Assembly (NCBI RefSeq): GCF_000005505.3
Contig: NC_016131.3
Coordinates: forward strand, 15,893,501-15,957,500
Direction: 5' to 3'
DNA length: 64,000 bases
Source: Brachypodium distachyon
Taxonomy: Eukaryota > Streptophyta > Magnoliopsida > Poales > Poaceae
Shown: positions 60,281 to 64,000 of the stretch, one piece after another
Numbering within the stretch: position 1 is the first letter of the stretch
How the letters are laid out: each line of letters opens with the position of its first letter
Translations under genes and position numbers: made by a program
The notes under the pieces: generated by a model
Databases searched by the model: none
Told to the model about the DNA's origin: nothing
What the model saw: the letters and a program-made list of their open reading frames with translations, nothing else

Positions 60281-63200
60281 TCGCAACCCTGACAAATAAA
60301 ATCCAGCTAGAGTTCATAGCATGATGAAACAGGTAATTTTCTTTCATAATATGGATGGTCATGTCTTTTCTGACCTTAGGAGTTTCACATAAACTTTGAA
60401 AGACTCTAGCCTTTAAGTACCATCTTGGAGTTAAAGGGTCTTTTGGAACAAAGGGTATAGAAGTTCTAGGGAGTTCCTATAAAGTTGCACGATTCATAAG
60501 AAATTTGGAAAAACTATAACACGAGGTTCCTTTTGTTGTCCATGGTCTTCTAGTATTTCAAATCTGAATCAGCGAAATCAATTTCCTTACATATTTATGT
60601 GTCTTTATATCTCTAAGATAAAAGAGGTACCATTTCACCCTTTATTTTTTAAGCTGGGTATCGGTCGGATGCAGAGGAGAGGCCGAGAAAAGGTTTCTTG
60701 CTTTATTAAAAAATCATTTTTATTCTGCGTTCCAAGAGAACAGATACGAGCAAGAAGCAGCGGATAAAGCCCTGCACGCTGCGAGCAGCTGAGACGAGAG
60801 TAGCTGGGGCGCAATTAATCACCGGACGTTCGTTCAACGGGTACCTCCAAAGACAGAGTCGCCGTGGATGCATGTACGGCGGCGACCGATGTGATCCCAC
60901 GATGGAACAGGAGCAGAAGAACATTTCGCAATTAATAAAAGAAGATGGTATTATTCATCGAGCGGCAGGCAGAAATAAGAATAAACTAATGCAGAAGAAA
61001 GTGAGAGAAGAAAAAAGAAAAGAAAAAAAAAAGGTGAGCTCTGCAGGCAGCTGCAAGAGGATTGAGGAAAAAAAGAAGAGAAGGTGAGAAGACGAGATTG
61101 TACTGCAGTGCCGGCCGGTAGTATCCTCGTGGTATTTAGTGAAGCAAATTGTTCTTCTCTTTTCCCTTGGCTACATCGCCCCCATGCATGCAAGCACTGC
61201 ACGCTGCAGACATGTACACATGTCTAGTTGTGAAACAGCCAAAGATACTTTCCCTGCCTCTGCCTGCCCCCCTGTGCCTGGCGACTTGCATCTCTCAAGG
61301 CAGGCCCGTGACTTCCATGCCACAGCAAAACCCAGAAGATGAAAAAAAAAAAGATTTCTTCATAGAGAGAGGGAGGGGGGGGGGGGGGGGGGGGAGAGAG
61401 AGAGAGAGGGGTAAATAAATGTGCATACCAGCTGTGGCAGGTGACTTGGTGAGTTGCGGTAACAATGCCATGGATGGATGCATCTCACTGCCTGCCTGCC
61501 TGCCTTGCCTTGCTTTGCTAGCTGGGGATCCACCACTTCTGATGCAACTTCATTTTCTATCGCCGCTTCTTAGATCAGCCTGCCTGCTGCCACTGGCCTG
61601 TGGCCTGCTGCCTGCTAGCTGCTGCATTACATTACATGGGCGTGGTGATGCATGATGTGCAAGCTGGCTGGCTGCTCCTAGCGGCATGCTGTGCTTCCAT
61701 TAATATCACATATCGATGTGCAAGCAAACAAACATTCCTCTACCCCCCAAACTCTTCTTCAATAGACAATAACCACATGCAGCATTCAAAGGAACAGAAC
61801 CAAAACTTCCCTTCCTCTTCACTCGCCCAAACGTACCCAATGTGTGCAGTAATAACACAGATCATGCATGTACCCATCAGCTGCACAGTGACTGCTGGCC
61901 AGTAGCAGCTGAGGAGCTATATGCTGAGTGAAACTTGAAAGCTCAAAGGTGCATTGTGACATCAGATCACTCTCCTGCATGTATATGTATGCAGGGTCAA
62001 ATATATGCTGGATTTGTGTATGCTTTTGTCCGTGTATGTAGATCTCTCTGATAATCATCTCTTTCCCCATTCCCTTTCCTCTCTGAGATCTCTGATGCCT
62101 TGCAAAGTTCGTCCAAGCAAGCAAAGCAGTGAATAGATAGATAGATGGATCGAGCACCAGTTTGGCTCAGTCAAACTAGCCCCAAGATCCAGCCCAGGGC
62201 TTCCCTGCAGGTGCTAGCTAGCTACATATATTTGCAGATGCTAGCTCAGGGCTTAGCTTAGAGTTTTGGCATGCAAGTATTCATCAAGATGCCACCAGCT
62301 GCAAGCAACATATACATATGCATCAAAACAGGTTGCAGCTACACACACATGTAGCCTAATGCAGTACACTACTGAAACTAGCCCAAGCTATGTACGAGTC
62401 ATTGAGTATGCATGCATATATGTGCAGCAGCTATGGGTGCATATAGCCTAGCTTTGAGTACCAAAAAGAAAGGGGAAATATATCGAACTCATAAAAGAAA
62501 ACTAGCTAGCATGAAGCCAGTTACAAGATAGGAGTGAGGGGGGCAGATGGAGAGATGATGAGGCCTAGAGTCACAAAGGCATGCATACATGTGTGGTAAA
62601 ATTAACAATATATTTTTTGCTTTCAAGTGCAGTGCTGTGGAGATTGGCTATGGAGTTTGAATATTGTGGAAGATTCTGTTCCATATATAACAAGCTGTGC
62701 TCTGGTGATGTGTTTGTAGTAGACATTTTATGAGTACATCACATGACCTTTCCCCATCCCCACATGTGGCCCACTGCATTTGTGGCCAGGTCTAGATCTA
62801 TCTTTGACTGGAAAATATGCATAAAATAATCAGGAGAGAGAGGGGGATCATCTCCAAATTTTATAAGATACATATACGTGCAATGTAGAGACAAGTGAGA
62901 TGTGAAACAAGAAAAGAATGTCATGTTCTTCTCTAGATCGGGCCCACATTATCTCATCATCATCCTGATGACACCATGCATACATGCTAGATGCCGTTAA
63001 AAACCAGTTTTCTAGACAATGTCGTGCTCCACAAATGTCTGTCGTTTCGAGATTCCTCTGAAACCATTCAGTTCTTTATCATATCATGCATTGCATGCAA
63101 AAGATACTGTGCATTGGTGCTTAATTATACAAGCCTGTGCATGCGATTTGCTTCGGCACTGTTGTCTGCATGTTGAAGAATACATATGTATCCGTGCAGT

Positions 63201-64000
63201 GAACTGAGAGATGATGTTACTAGAATAATGAACATGTATAAAACTAATATTCACTGAAGATGTGCACGTCAGCATTTAATTAAGTTGCAAAAGATCATGC
63301 ATACACGACGAAGCCGTTTATTTGTTACCTAATTTATAGCAGTAGATCAGAGAGCTAAGGGCAAAGGCATATATAGAGCTCATGTGATCGAAGAGGAGAG
63401 GTGTATATGTGCCTGCCTTCCCAGCTCCCTAGGCTGCATAGAGAACAGCTGCATCTTGGACTTTAGCATGATTGCCACTCACAAACCTGCAATAACCTTG
63501 CGGAGGATTAGACAATCAATTAGATGCACTTGATTAAAGAGAGATCTAGATGTTTATGCTGTCCTATAGCTAGCTCTCTGCACATACATGTAGATTAGAC
63601 TTGAAGGGCTAATGTACAGCACAGGACTGGCACACACATGGATGCATATATAGATCTCAGCCATGCAGGCATGTGTGCATATAGGTCCACAGCTAGTACA
63701 TCTTTCCAGGTTTCTTATTAGGCATGTTTGTATGCTTGTCCCTTGGTATGTACTACTCACTAGGTAGTCACAACTACACTAATGGAACTCTAGAACTAGA
63801 GCTACGTAGCAGCTGGAGAGATGTACGGATGGGAATCGAAAGACCAAATCTTTTGCTGCATTATTCAAAAGGTCTGATTCTTCTTTCACCACATCTATGC
63901 ACAAGGGCTCTTTTATCTAGGAAAATGGAAAAGGGAGAAAAAGACACTAAAAGATGGGTAGGTTGCTAGACAAAGGAAGCTTTTCAGAGAACATTTCCCC
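60281..64000. other. AT-rich non-coding region to the window end
   Basis: No gene is supported on either strand. A run of 20 G residues at 61375..61394 is followed by a short GA repeat. Many catgcatg and ctagctag motifs are scattered. It could belong to the upstream region of a gene beyond the window. Confidence 0.45.

Noticed and set aside
60951..62600. Possible microRNA precursors in the region rich in catgcatg and ctagct motifs
   Set aside because: I compared from memory with common plant microRNA sequences and found no match or long hairpin.

Overview
The window is nuclear DNA from a grass, most likely a pooid and Brachypodium-like. The evidence is interrupted genes with GT-AG introns, many Stowaway and Tourist MITEs, a Tat-lineage Ty3/gypsy element, Mutator-like elements (MULEs) with long terminal inverted repeats, and grass-type protein families. 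The species call is inference; no database was consulted.

The first 20.6 kb is a nest of transposons. A degenerate Tat-type Ty3/gypsy retrotransposon enters at the left edge with gag, protease, RT-RNase H and integrase on the + strand. It also carries a long antisense ORF (aORF) between integrase and the 3' LTR. That aORF is split by an 8.9 kb MULE (10182..19113) with about 260-bp terminal inverted repeats, a 9-bp target duplication (gtcatcccg) and four coding regions: a MURA transposase, a plant mobile domain (PMD) gene, a GRF-type zinc-finger ORF and an unrecognised + strand ORF with Ser/Lys-rich repeats. All four show stops or frameshifts.

From 20.6 kb the window becomes gene-bearing. In order it holds a GDSL esterase/lipase (+), a broken GDSL 3' exon relic, a small conserved plant protein (+), mitochondrial-type chaperonin 10 (-), and a METTL21-like lysine methyltransferase (+) that shares a 411-bp divergent promoter with CPN10. 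A long spacer (35.4-43.2 kb) follows, then a CDPK-related kinase (+), tRNA-Ala(AGC) (-), an O-fucosyltransferase-family gene (+) and a class B heat shock factor of HsfB4 type (-). The last 5.7 kb has no recognisable gene, only a MITE, a degenerate ~300-bp tandem repeat and AT-rich non-coding DNA.

A second TIR element of Pack-MULE character (about 49583..51713) carries a broken fragment of a RAV-type AP2/B3 gene and a nested hAT-like MITE. It ends only about 50 bp before the O-fucosyltransferase start codon. The host genes are ordinary housekeeping or regulatory genes and do not form one pathway. The less ordinary features are the multi-ORF MULE inside the aORF, the Pack-MULE in a promoter, and the methyltransferase gene, which appears to hold both a GC-AG intron and a U12-type AT-AC intron.
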